The position numbers were made by a program, and so were the translations under genes. DNA of 35,157 nucleotides from Oscillospiraceae bacterium (GTDB lineage: Bacteria; Bacillota; Clostridia; Oscillospirales; JAAYXM01), in the NCBI GenBank assembly GCA_015068085.1, contig SVLF01000027.1, forward strand, positions 1 to 35,157. The letters run 5' to 3'. Positions 16,222 to 24,208 of this stretch are shown piece after piece. Numbering within the stretch: position 1 is the first letter of the stretch; each line of letters begins with the position of its first letter. The notes under the pieces were generated by a model. It had not been told where the DNA came from. It searched no databases and saw nothing but the letters and a program-made list of their open reading frames with translations.

Positions 16222-16344
16222 GAAAAGAGCAAAATAGAGAACCTCGCGCTGTGGGGCAATGCCGACGAGATAAAGCTTTATGCGGAAAAGGTAAAGCTTC
16301 CGGAGAATATCCCAAGCTCAGCTGAAAAGAAAGGAAGTTGCATT
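16222..16344 (+). pseudogene. Possible coding remnant in frame with the next gene
   Basis: After the TAG at 16219-16221 the frame stays open for 41 codons up to the ATG at 16345 and reads as a protein-like sequence (for example IENLALWGNADEIKLYAEKV). No start codon with a ribosome site serves it, and upstream 16091-16221 is broken by stops in all frames. It may be the tail of a decayed gene, or an N-terminal extension of the next gene. AAAGGAAG at 16330-16337 argues for initiation at 16345. The 254-bp gap holds nothing else evident. Confidence 0.3.
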
Positions 16345-18252
16345 ATGAAAAAAGATATTATTTTAAACGGAGTACAGATTGGTGAACACGGCTTCGTTCC
16401 GGAGAAGATAATTGAAGAAATCAAGGAACGCTGTGTTGATTACGGCTTTAACTTTGCTTCTCTTCGTCCACGCGGTGATGCATTCCCGCAAGAATATTTT
16501 ATAGAGTGGGCAAAGTATCTTGCAGAAAACAAAATTTACTTTATACATAACTACGTAACTCAGCATGCGCCGGAGGGGATGGAATGCCGTCTTACTGCAG
16601 AGACAATTGCAAAGATGCGTGAGATCGCAGGAGAGTACTATCTTGGTGAGCTTTTCGGCGAAACCGGAAGCCAGTTTGCATGCAAGCTTCCGGGGTATTA
16701 CGTTGACCGCAAAGGTGTAAACGAAATGAATCGCGTTGACACTGAAGAATATGATATGTCAAGATATATCGACAGATTCCGAAACTTCCGACTTAAGCGA
16801 TACGATGATATGAAATCGGCATATGAAGGATTCATTTCTGTTTTATCAAAGTTTACGAAGATAAGCAAGAAGCTCGGAACACCTAAAACCTTCTGTGTTG
16901 AGGCAAATGCTTTTGCAAAGCATAATGCAGCAGCTGGAATTGATATTCCTATACTTGAAATATGCCCTGGAAATCCGGATGTTCTTGTATCGGTATTCAG
17001 AGGAGTTGCAAAGGCTTTTGATTCTGAGCGTTGGGGCACATTCGTAGCTCACGAATGGTATGGAGGACTCCGCCACGACGACCCGCTGAAGATGAAGAGA
17101 CTCGAGCTTACATACAAATATGCATACCTTGCCGGTTCGCAGATGTTTTTGCTTGAAAGCGGAGATTCGGGAGTTGACGGATATGGCATGAAATTTGATG
17201 AAGATTCAGAAGTTTGCCGGAATTATAAGCGAGTTCTCCGCGAAATGAGCGCTTTTATAAAGAACGACGAACGCCCGGCAGGCGGACCAAAGGTAAAAGT
17301 AGGTTTTATATCAGGACTATATGACGGCTGGGCAGGCAAATGGGGAAGAAGCTGCCTGTATAACCAGTTCTTCCGCGAAGAATGGGGATATGGTGACCCT
17401 GAATATTCGTGGAAGATGCTCTTTGAGCTCAATGAAAAGAGAACATGGTCTGAGCCTGAAAACTATGGCGAATATGACACATCGGCATATCCCGCATACG
17501 GCCTTTACGACATTGTTCCGATTGAAACGGATGTTGACCACCTTTCAGAATATGACTATCTCGTCTTCCTCGGCTGGAACACAATGACTGGAGAGAATAT
17601 GAAAAAGCTTACGGAATACGTCCGTCGCGGCGGTCACCTTGTTATGAGCGCGGCACATCTCAACACACAGACAAAGCGTGACGGAAAGTATATCCCGATA
17701 GATGATGAATTTATTGAAGAGCTTTTCGGAAGCCGTCATTTTGGCGAAATACGCAGAACGGTAAACGGAGTAAAGTTCCGCTATGATTCTCTTGATGAGA
17801 GAATCAAATACCCGAGATATTTAAAGAACGGTTGCGATGCAATGTTCTCGGCAGGTTATGCAGATTATCTCCATCTCGCGCCTCTTGACGGAGAGACGAT
17901 TGCATATCTTGCAGATGGATTTGTTGAGAAACCGTTTGACTTCCCGGCTGTTATAGAAAACAAAGTCGGAAAAGGCGTTGCAACGCTCTTCACAAGCATA
18001 AACTATCCGGGAAATCATTCGGTTTATTACTCTTACCGAGCAATAGTCCGCGAGATAATCTCGGCAAGTGCAAGAGAATGTGAGATAAAGGTTCTCGGAA
18101 GTGACTGCGTGCGCTACAGCGTATATGAGGGCAATAAGATGTATCTGCTCAATACCGATTACGATATGCCAGTAAAAGTGAAGATAATAAGCGGTGATAA
18201 AGAACAAGTGGTAGAGCTTGAATCCCTCGAGCTTAAATCTGTTCAAATTTGA
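16345..18252 (+). CDS. Putative glycoside hydrolase, TIM barrel plus GATase1-like domain
   Basis: This 635-residue protein has no signal peptide, so it is probably cytoplasmic. The first half (about 1-310) reads as a (beta/alpha)8 barrel. Candidate acid/base and nucleophile residues are E237 in FVAHEWYGG and E271 in MFLLESGD; these are tentative assignments from clan GH-A style spacing. Residues about 320-560 form a flavodoxin/GATase1-like domain (YDYLVFLGWNTM then VRRGGHLVMSAAHLN), as in GH42-type enzymes. A short beta-sandwich (about 590-635) ends the protein. I do not recognise an exact CAZy family. AAAGGAAG at 16330-16337 lies 7 nt before the ATG. A role in trimming oligosaccharides released by the lyases is inferred from the neighbourhood. 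Confidence 0.7.
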   Translation: MKKDIILNGVQIGEHGFVPEKIIEEIKERCVDYGFNFASLRPRGDAFPQEYFIEWAKYLAENKIYFIHNYVTQHAPEGMECRLTAETIAKMREIAGEYYLGELFGETGSQFACKLPGYYVDRKGVNEMNRVDTEEYDMSRYIDRFRNFRLKRYDDMKSAYEGFISVLSKFTKISKKLGTPKTFCVEANAFAKHNAAAGIDIPILEICPGNPDVLVSVFRGVAKAFDSERWGTFVAHEWYGGLRHDDPLKMKRLELTYKYAYLAGSQMFLLESGDSGVDGYGMKFDEDSEVCRNYKRVLREMSAFIKNDERPAGGPKVKVGFISGLYDGWAGKWGRSCLYNQFFREEWGYGDPEYSWKMLFELNEKRTWSEPENYGEYDTSAYPAYGLYDIVPIETDVDHLSEYDYLVFLGWNTMTGENMKKLTEYVRRGGHLVMSAAHLNTQTKRDGKYIPIDDEFIEELFGSRHFGEIRRTVNGVKFRYDSLDERIKYPRYLKNGCDAMFSAGYADYLHLAPLDGETIAYLADGFVEKPFDFPAVIENKVGKGVATLFTSINYPGNHSVYYSYRAIVREIISASARECEIKVLGSDCVRYSVYEGNKMYLLNTDYDMPVKVKIISGDKEQVVELESLELKSVQI

Positions 18253-18331
18253 TAGAAAATCCTTCTTTTGCTTGTAATCATATCTTTTTTGTGACACAAT
18301 AATAAAAAATAAACGAGGGTAAGTGATTGCG

Positions 18332-18406
18332 ATGAAAATAAAAGAAGAATTTGCGCTTCTTTGCAAAAAGCCGGATTGTCCGTTCTGTAAGAAGTTTGTT
18401 AAATAA
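18332..18406 (+). CDS. Very small Cys-containing ORF (24 residues)
   Basis: ATG to TAA gives a 24-residue, Lys-rich peptide whose C-terminal half is CKKPDCPFCKKFVK, with three cysteines. GAGGG (18315-18319) lies about 12 nt upstream, a longer spacing than ideal. It sits in an otherwise empty 438-bp gap after the TIM-barrel gene and just before a terminator hairpin. CPFC resembles a redox or metal motif, but nothing is known about such a peptide. It could be chance. Confidence 0.3.
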   Translation: MKIKEEFALLCKKPDCPFCKKFVK

Positions 18407-18422
18407 AAAATGAATAATGAAT

Positions 18423-18468
18423 AAGGAATAAGGGACGCACTACCTTCTGTGGCCTTTATTCCTTTTTT
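18423..18468 (+). terminator. Terminator hairpin after the TIM-barrel gene and small ORF
   Basis: AAGGAATAA (18423-18431) pairs with TTATTCCTT (18456-18464), extended by GG/CC, around a loop containing a CAC/GTG mini-stem, followed by a run of T residues. The surrounding AATGAATAATGAATAAGG suggests it belongs to a dispersed palindromic repeat family, but only one copy is in the window. Confidence 0.6.
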
Positions 18469-18564
18469 GTGCTCGGCATAAAAGTCCATAGAGGCGTGGT
18501 TACCAACGAACTCAAAAAAAGATGATAATATATAAAATGTGCAGTAGTATTTGAGAAATTTGTG

Positions 18565-18592
18565 TTGACTAAAAGCAAAAATGATATATACT
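18565..18592 (+). promoter_or_regulatory. Promoter of the AraC-GyrI / glycosidase / MFS operon
   Basis: -35 TTGACT (18565-18570) and -10 TATACT (18587-18592) have a 16-bp spacer, about 100 bp before the regulator start. A second TATAAT (18657-18662) lies closer to the gene but has no good -35. Confidence 0.5.
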
Positions 18593-18690
18593 TACTAATG
18601 AAAGAAATATTGCAGGTGTGAACACTTAAAGTCAAGAAAAACTACTCCGCCTGAGGTATAATACAAAATGTGAAATGTGAGGATAAATAT

Positions 18691-19560
18691 ATGGATTGGC
18701 TTACCGGAATGCAAAACGTAATTAATTATATTGAAGATCATCTCACAGAGGAGATAGACTATAATGAAGCGGCAAAGCAAGCTGCTTGTTCAAGTTTTTA
18801 TCTGCAAAAGATTTTCAGTATAGTATTTGATATGACTCTCGGGGATTATATACGAAACAGAAGACTTAGCCTTGCTGGAAATGAACTCAGCGTTTCGCAA
18901 AGTAAGGTGATAGATGTTGCGTTAAAATATGGCTACGAAAGTCCGGAAAGCTTTTCCAGAGCTTTTTCTAAATTTCATGGAATAACTCCGTCTGAAGCAA
19001 AAAAAGATGGCTCTAAGCTTAAATTTTTCCCACGCTTTTATGTCAAGATCACGTTGGGAAAGGGAACAGTGATGGGATACAAGATCGTAGAAAAGGAATC
19101 TTTTTATGTAGTTGAAAAGAGTGAGCCGCAGAAACGGGACGACGCTATAAGCGTTCCGAGTATTCAGGATTTTTGGGAGCGCGCGTATAATAACGGGACT
19201 GTCAGAACACTGTTTGATATTACTCCCGATAGAAAGAGAATTCTTGGTATTTGCTATGGGAATATGTCGCATGAAACAGATATGTTCAATTATTCTGTTG
19301 CCGCAATTTGCGATAAGGAAACCGTAGCTCCGGAAGGCTTTTGTAAAAGTGAAATCCCTGCAAGAACATGGGCAGTATTTGAATGCATAGGTCCTATCCC
19401 TGATGCGATGCAAGGAATGTGGGAAACGATAGTTTCTGAGTTTTTTCCATCATCCGGATATTGTCCAACATACGAAATGGATATTGAGATTTATACTAAC
19501 GGAGACCGGAAAAGCTCTGATTACCGGAGTGAAATCTGGGTTCCAATAAAGAAAAAGTAA
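18691..19560 (+). CDS. AraC-family regulator with GyrI-like effector domain
   Basis: This 289-residue protein has an N-terminal AraC DNA-binding domain (about 1-100; first HTH near YNEAAKQAACSSFYLQKIF, second near VIDVALKYGYESPESFSRAF). A GyrI-like small-molecule-binding domain covers about 130-289 (ends EMDIEIYTNGD and SEIWVPIKKK). This architecture is that of Rob/SoxS-like regulators and Bacillus BmrR-type effector domains, and differs from the two cupin AraC regulators in the window. The ATG at 18691 is chosen because GAGGA (18678-18682) precedes it; the frame also opens with a GTG at 18670. It is 33 bp upstream of the glycosidase, with no terminator between them, so it is likely in one operon and may be autoregulated. 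Confidence 0.88.
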   Translation: MDWLTGMQNVINYIEDHLTEEIDYNEAAKQAACSSFYLQKIFSIVFDMTLGDYIRNRRLSLAGNELSVSQSKVIDVALKYGYESPESFSRAFSKFHGITPSEAKKDGSKLKFFPRFYVKITLGKGTVMGYKIVEKESFYVVEKSEPQKRDDAISVPSIQDFWERAYNNGTVRTLFDITPDRKRILGICYGNMSHETDMFNYSVAAICDKETVAPEGFCKSEIPARTWAVFECIGPIPDAMQGMWETIVSEFFPSSGYCPTYEMDIEIYTNGDRKSSDYRSEIWVPIKKK

Positions 19561-19593
19561 AAATGCATAAATTGCTATAAGGAGATGTTTGTT

Positions 19594-21633
19594 ATGAGTA
19601 AAATCAACAGAAAAGCGCTTGTGCGCCGTCACAGTATCGTAATTACGGAGCCAGACAAACGTGCACCGTTGACGGTTGGTAACGGTAAGTTCGGCTTTAC
19701 TGCCGATATCACGGGCCTTCAGACCTTCCCGTCATACTATCGCTATGAGCAGCCACTCTGCACACTGGCTGAATGGGGATGGCATTCATATCCGATGCCG
19801 GATTACCTCAAAGGGCGTGAGCTCATGATGAAGGGCTACAAGACAGGAGAACGGCTTGTTCCATATCCCGCGATTGCCGAGGGGCAGGCACCTCTCTATA
19901 TTTACAGACGAGAAAATCCGCATCGCTTCCATCTCGGAATGATAGGCTTGCGTTTTGTTGAAAAAACAGAGATTGAGGACATAGCGGATATACAGCAGGA
20001 GCTTGATATGTATACCGGCGCACTTACAAGCCGTTTCACTGTCCGTGGCGAGAGAGTTGAAGTGAAAACATATTCAATGCAGACTGTGGATGCCGTTGCA
20101 GTAAGCATTAAGTCGTCGCTTTTGAAATTTGGCAATATGCGCGTGAAAATCGAGTTCCCTTATGTGGCAACACCGAGCGACATCAACGCTGCCGCAGCAG
20201 AACACAGTATATGCGAAGGAAATAAGACAAAGGATGTAGACGCTTCATCAGGTTATATGAAGCTTAGAAGAAATATTGATGATTCTGAATACTACGTGGG
20301 AATAAATTACAGAAAAACGAGTATTGAAAATCCGCGCGAAAACACATATGAACTTGTAAACTTCTTTGGTGATGAGCTTTCATTTGTGGTTCAGTTCTCG
20401 GATAAAGAGGATGTTAAGTGTGGACTTACGTTTGAAGATGCCGTTTTAGAGAGTGAAAAGATGTTTGAGAATTTTTGGGAAAACGGCGGAATAATTGATT
20501 TTGGCAATGTGGATGATGCAAGAGCGCGCGAGCTTGAGGACAGAATGGTAAAATCGCTTTATATTGCGAGAATAAACAGCTGCTCTGAAACACCGCCGTG
20601 CGAGTCCGGCTTTACCTGTAACAGCGGATGGTGGGGAAAATCGCATCTTGAAATGCACTATTGGCATTCCGCGCATTTTGCAACCTGGAATCGCTCTGAG
20701 CTTTGCGAGATAACGCTTCACGGCTATCTTGAGCATATGGATAAATGCAAGGCAATCGCGACGCGGCAGGGGTACAGGGGAATACGTATACCGAAGATTA
20801 TTGACCGCGAATTTCAGGAATCGCCGTCGGATATTGCTCCGCTTCTTGTGTGGCAACAACCGCATCCGACTATGCTTTGTGAGCTTATCTACAGGGCAAA
20901 CCCAAGCCGCGAGTTTTTGGAAAAATACTTTGACCTCATAGAGCAGACCTGCGAATTTATGCTTGATTTCCTTATTTATGATGAGAAAACAGGCAAATAC
21001 AATCTCGATGCACCGTATATCCCCGCCCAGGAATACCACAGGGCAGATGATGTTAAAAACGCAGTTTATGAGCTTGAATATTGGCATTTTGCCCTCAATA
21101 TTTATAAAGAATGGTGCAACCGCCTCGGCAAAGCGCCGCTTGCAGATATTGATGAAAAGCTCTCTTGTCTTGCTCCGCCTCCTGTTATCGACGGAAAATA
21201 TCCGGCTCACGAAAACTGTCCGGACACATTTGAAAACTATAATCTCGATCATCCGTCGATGCTTTGTGCTTACGGAGTCCTTCCAGGCTGGCGCATGGAC
21301 GAGAAGATTGTTCGCAACACACTTGATAAAATCCTCGAATGTTGGCAGTGGGATACAACGTGGGGGTGGGACTATGCACTTCTCTCTATGTGCGCTGCAA
21401 AGCTCGGTGAGAGCGAAACCTCGGTTGACGTTCTCCTGAAGGATACGAAAAAAAATACTTACTCGAAAAACGGTCATGTTTATCAATACCCGGGTCTTCC
21501 TTGCTATATCGACACAAGCAACTCCTTCCTTCTTGCTCTCGGTTTTCTTGCCGCAGGCTGTGACAGCCGCCCCGGCTGTCTTTTCCCGAAGAATTGGGAT
21601 GTTAAGGTTGAAGGAATCTTAAAGCACGTATAA
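19594..21633 (+). CDS. Putative (alpha/alpha)6-toroid glycoside hydrolase
   Basis: This 679-residue protein has no signal peptide. An N-terminal beta-sandwich region (about 1-300) is followed by a helical toroid (about 310-670). That is the layout of six-hairpin glycosidases such as GH65/GH95-like enzymes. Notable strings are WWGKSHLEMHYWHSAHF and WQQPHPTMLCELIYR. APYIPAQEYH has E480 as a plausible acid, and DTTWGWDYALLSMCAAKLG is present. The exact family and the catalytic pair are not certain. The ATG at 19594 lies 9 nt after AAGGAG (19579-19584), whereas the in-frame ATG at 19585 touches it, so 19594 is preferred. The MFS gene starts only about 12 bp downstream. Hydrolysis of an imported oligosaccharide in the cytoplasm is inferred. 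Confidence 0.78.
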   Translation: MSKINRKALVRRHSIVITEPDKRAPLTVGNGKFGFTADITGLQTFPSYYRYEQPLCTLAEWGWHSYPMPDYLKGRELMMKGYKTGERLVPYPAIAEGQAPLYIYRRENPHRFHLGMIGLRFVEKTEIEDIADIQQELDMYTGALTSRFTVRGERVEVKTYSMQTVDAVAVSIKSSLLKFGNMRVKIEFPYVATPSDINAAAAEHSICEGNKTKDVDASSGYMKLRRNIDDSEYYVGINYRKTSIENPRENTYELVNFFGDELSFVVQFSDKEDVKCGLTFEDAVLESEKMFENFWENGGIIDFGNVDDARARELEDRMVKSLYIARINSCSETPPCESGFTCNSGWWGKSHLEMHYWHSAHFATWNRSELCEITLHGYLEHMDKCKAIATRQGYRGIRIPKIIDREFQESPSDIAPLLVWQQPHPTMLCELIYRANPSREFLEKYFDLIEQTCEFMLDFLIYDEKTGKYNLDAPYIPAQEYHRADDVKNAVYELEYWHFALNIYKEWCNRLGKAPLADIDEKLSCLAPPPVIDGKYPAHENCPDTFENYNLDHPSMLCAYGVLPGWRMDEKIVRNTLDKILECWQWDTTWGWDYALLSMCAAKLGESETSVDVLLKDTKKNTYSKNGHVYQYPGLPCYIDTSNSFLLALGFLAAGCDSRPGCLFPKNWDVKVEGILKHV

Positions 21634-21645
21634 CTATAACGAAAG

Positions 21646-22860
21646 GTGGGAAAGGGGATAGAAAGGAAAAAGCTTTTCTGTCCCCCCTTTAAAACAGATA
21701 TGATTACGATACTTTTGATTGTTATCTATATCGCTTACATAGGCTTGGGGTTGCCTCATTCTCTTTTTGGTGCGGCATGGCCTGCGATATCCTCAGACCT
21801 TTCTCTTTCCGTTGATATGGCAAATTATATCACAGTACTGATTTCGGGCTGTACCGTGCTGTCAAGTATATTCGGCGCACGGCTTGCAAAGTGCTTTGGT
21901 ACGGGAATTGTGGTAAGCGCAAGCGCCGCACTTGCCGCAGGCGCACTTCTCGGCTTCTCTTTCTCATCAGAGCTTTGGATGATGTGCATATTCGCAATTC
22001 CGCTCGGGCTGAGCGCCGGGGCAACCGATGCTGCACTTAACAATTATATTGCCGTTAATTACAGTGCGATGCACATGAATTTTTTACATTGCTTTTACGG
22101 CGTGGGAGTAATGGCGAGTCCGTATATTATGTCTGTCGTGCTCGAAAGCTCGGGCTGGCGCACGGGTTACCATACGGTTTTTATGGTACAGAGCGTTATT
22201 GCATTGGCTTTGATTGCGTCTCTTCCGATGTGGAAAAGGGCACAAAGGCAAAATACGGAAGAAGAGACTGCGATAGCAGAGGCGAAAAAGGTTTCGTATC
22301 TCTCGCTTGCAAGGAACGCTAAGGTATGGCTGAATTGGGTTATGTGTATCTCTGCAAATGCAATAGAGGGCGTTGCAGGATTGTGGGCAAGCACATATCT
22401 TGTTCATATTCACGGCTTCGGAGAAGCTGAGGCAGCAGGAAGCGTGATGTTTTTCTATATCGGAATTGCATCTGGCAGATTCCTTTCGGGGCTTTTATCA
22501 AGGAAAATCGAAAGCGTAAAGCTTATAAAAATCGGAACCGTTGTTATGCTTCTCGGAATTGCCGCAAGCCTTGTTTGGTCTCCTTCTTTTGCAATTTTGG
22601 GTCTTTTACTGATAGGTCTCGGAAACGGCCCTGTGCATCCGAATATTCTGCATCTCACCCCACGCTGCTTCGGGGAAGAAATATCCGGCACGGTTATGGG
22701 TACTCAGATGGCGGCGGCATATCTCGGGATCACGATAGCACCACCGATATTTGGATTTCTTGCAAAAAGCGTGAGTGCAGCGGTGTTTCCGTGGTATCTG
22801 GCAAGTTGGCTTGTAATCTTTTTTGCTTCATCATTTTTCTTTTTCAGAAAAGTTAAATAA
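21646..22860 (+). CDS. Major facilitator superfamily permease (probable sugar/oligosaccharide importer)
   Basis: This protein of up to 404 residues has about 12 hydrophobic segments and a central loop near residue 190-215 (KRAQRQNTEEETAIAEAKK). The motif GLGLPHSLFGAAWP follows the first segment, as in the clostridial/fucose-permease-like MFS subgroup. The start is uncertain. The frame opens with a GTG at 21646 that follows the upstream stop by 12 bp but has poor spacing to AAAGG, and the next ATG at 21700 lacks a ribosome site. It is tightly linked to the glycosidase at 19594, suggesting import of its substrate. The substrate cannot be read from sequence. A shared terminator follows at 22873. 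Confidence 0.88.
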   Translation: MGKGIERKKLFCPPFKTDMITILLIVIYIAYIGLGLPHSLFGAAWPAISSDLSLSVDMANYITVLISGCTVLSSIFGARLAKCFGTGIVVSASAALAAGALLGFSFSSELWMMCIFAIPLGLSAGATDAALNNYIAVNYSAMHMNFLHCFYGVGVMASPYIMSVVLESSGWRTGYHTVFMVQSVIALALIASLPMWKRAQRQNTEEETAIAEAKKVSYLSLARNAKVWLNWVMCISANAIEGVAGLWASTYLVHIHGFGEAEAAGSVMFFYIGIASGRFLSGLLSRKIESVKLIKIGTVVMLLGIAASLVWSPSFAILGLLLIGLGNGPVHPNILHLTPRCFGEEISGTVMGTQMAAAYLGITIAPPIFGFLAKSVSAAVFPWYLASWLVIFFASSFFFFRKVK

Positions 22861-22872
22861 TATTTATAAAAA

Positions 22873-22914
22873 GCGCACAGTCTTCTTCGTAAAATGAAGG
22901 CTGCGCATTTTTTT
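22873..22914. terminator. Bidirectional terminator between converging genes
   Basis: GCGCACAGTCTTC (22873-22885) pairs with GAAGGCTGCGC (22896-22906) with a CA bulge and a G-T pair. Seven T residues follow on the plus strand, and a CTTTTTATAA tract follows on the minus strand. It serves the MFS gene and the epimerase gene. Confidence 0.85.
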
Positions 22915-22927
22915 GATACGGTTGATT

Positions 22928-24067
22928 TTATGAGAGATACTTTAAAATACTTCCGGTTTCTGTGAGCGAGATTAAAACAAACAACATTCTCGGAAGATGG
23001 AAAGGTCCTTTCAGCACGGTTCCTTTGTTGGTTGAAACAACCTCACCTGTTTGTGTGCATTCTTCAAACCATTCGCCGTGCTCTGTGTCTGCAAAATGAG
23101 AGAAGGCGAAAGCTTCAATTCTGTCGGCGAGCTTTTTGTATTCATTATCACCGAAAATATTATATGCAAGCCTGTAAGCTATAATAGCTTCACATTGCGG
23201 CCACCATATGTAGTCCTCATTTGCGGGATTTAATCTGCCGGTGCGGATTACGGATATACTGTCCTTGTCTGCATCCGGAATAGCATAGTCCAAAAGCTTG
23301 CGCCCGAATGCACGTATTTCATTATCATTCTTAAGCTCACCTTCACAGAAAACAAACCACGCCGCTTCATAGAGGTGTCCGGGACAGATATACTCTGCAA
23401 CCGGCTCGGAAAGAACAGCGCCGTCAATCGGAATGTATTCGCGCACGGTGCGCAAATCGTCCTTCACATATCCGCCGTTTTGGATATTGTATATCGCTTC
23501 TTTTGCAAGCGCGTCATATTTTTCTGTATTTATCCCCGCATTGCGCATAAACTGAGCAACAGAAAGCATTATCATTTCAAGACCGAAGACATTGCAGGGG
23601 TTGTCGGAATTAAGCTCCGGTGACTTTGTCTCCGGATTTTTATAGAGAGAATATAAAACATCAAAATATCCTTCGGCACGCTTCAAAACCTCAGGCCTTT
23701 TGCATGCACGGTAATATTGCATACAGCCGATTGCGGCAAATGCCTCGCTGTAGTAATAATCGCGGATCTCAACGGGGGTGCCGTCGCGCGCACAGAGATA
23801 CGGAAGTCTGCCGTTCGGGAGTGTGCATTTATCATAAAATCGGAACAGAGTTTCGCAGGCTTTCAGGTATTCCGGATTTTTTTCAACGGTATTGTAAGCT
23901 ACCGAAAAAGTCCATAGCGCACGTCCGATAAACCATACGTTTTTATCCGTTGAATAAACGTTTCCGGCGCGGTCAAGCTGATGCAGAATCCCGCCGCACT
24001 CCTCGTCAATGCCATATTTCAGCCAGAAGGGAAGTATTTCTTCTGTGAGATATTTTCTGTAGTCCAT
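22928..24067 (-). CDS. N-acylglucosamine 2-epimerase (AGE) family protein
   Basis: This 379-residue protein has the (alpha/alpha)6-barrel AGE signatures. YICPGHLYEAAW contains catalytic-type H231, KGPFHLPRM contains H357, and the conserved strings NVWFIGRALWTFS and YIWWPQCEAI are also present. Members interconvert N-acyl-glucosamine/mannosamine or, in cellobiose 2-epimerase relatives, reducing-end glucose/mannose. The sequence does not settle which. The length is normal for the family and there is no signal peptide. The ATG at 24067 is chosen because AGAGGTG lies 7 nt upstream; the frame extends 3 codons further without a ribosome site. It has its own promoter and is separated from the AraC gene at 24209 by a strong terminator. 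A role in sugar interconversion downstream of the lyases is inferred. Confidence 0.9.
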   Translation of the reverse strand: MDYRKYLTEEILPFWLKYGIDEECGGILHQLDRAGNVYSTDKNVWFIGRALWTFSVAYNTVEKNPEYLKACETLFRFYDKCTLPNGRLPYLCARDGTPVEIRDYYYSEAFAAIGCMQYYRACKRPEVLKRAEGYFDVLYSLYKNPETKSPELNSDNPCNVFGLEMIMLSVAQFMRNAGINTEKYDALAKEAIYNIQNGGYVKDDLRTVREYIPIDGAVLSEPVAEYICPGHLYEAAWFVFCEGELKNDNEIRAFGRKLLDYAIPDADKDSISVIRTGRLNPANEDYIWWPQCEAIIAYRLAYNIFGDNEYKKLADRIEAFAFSHFADTEHGEWFEECTQTGEVVSTNKGTVLKGPFHLPRMLFVLISLTETGSILKYLS

Positions 24068-24100
24068 AAAAAGCACCTCTGTTTGAATTTATACAAGGTA

Positions 24101-24130
24101 ATTATACTATACCATCTGATTTTTAATCAA
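24101..24130 (-). promoter_or_regulatory. Promoter of the epimerase-like gene
   Basis: On the minus strand, -35 TTGATT (24130-24125), an 18-bp spacer and a perfect -10 TATAAT (24106-24101) lie about 35 bp before the ATG. Confidence 0.75.
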
Positions 24131-24154
24131 CACAGAATATGTACAAACAGGCAA

Positions 24155-24197
24155 AAAAGGATTGAAAAAAGCAAAAGAAACTTTTTTCAATCCTTTT
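24155..24197 (-). terminator. Terminator after the cassette 2 AraC gene
   Basis: A perfect 17-bp inverted repeat, AAAAGGATTGAAAAAAG (24155-24171) with CTTTTTTCAATCCTTTT (24181-24197), has a 9-nt loop. A further TT follows on the minus strand. It ends the AraC transcript before the epimerase promoter. Confidence 0.88.
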
Positions 24198-24208
24198 AAT
24201 AATGCATT

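Noticed and set aside
15686-16315. 209-codon open frame on the minus strand overlapping the end of the MBL gene
   Set aside because: It is antisense to a gene with clear domain motifs, has no ribosome site and reads as a Cys/Ile/His-rich shadow with no recognisable domain.
20446-21486. 346-codon open frame on the minus strand inside the toroid glycosidase gene
   Set aside because: The plus-strand protein has recognisable motifs and normal flanking signals; the antisense frame is rich in Arg, Cys and Phe as expected for a mirror frame and lacks a start signal.
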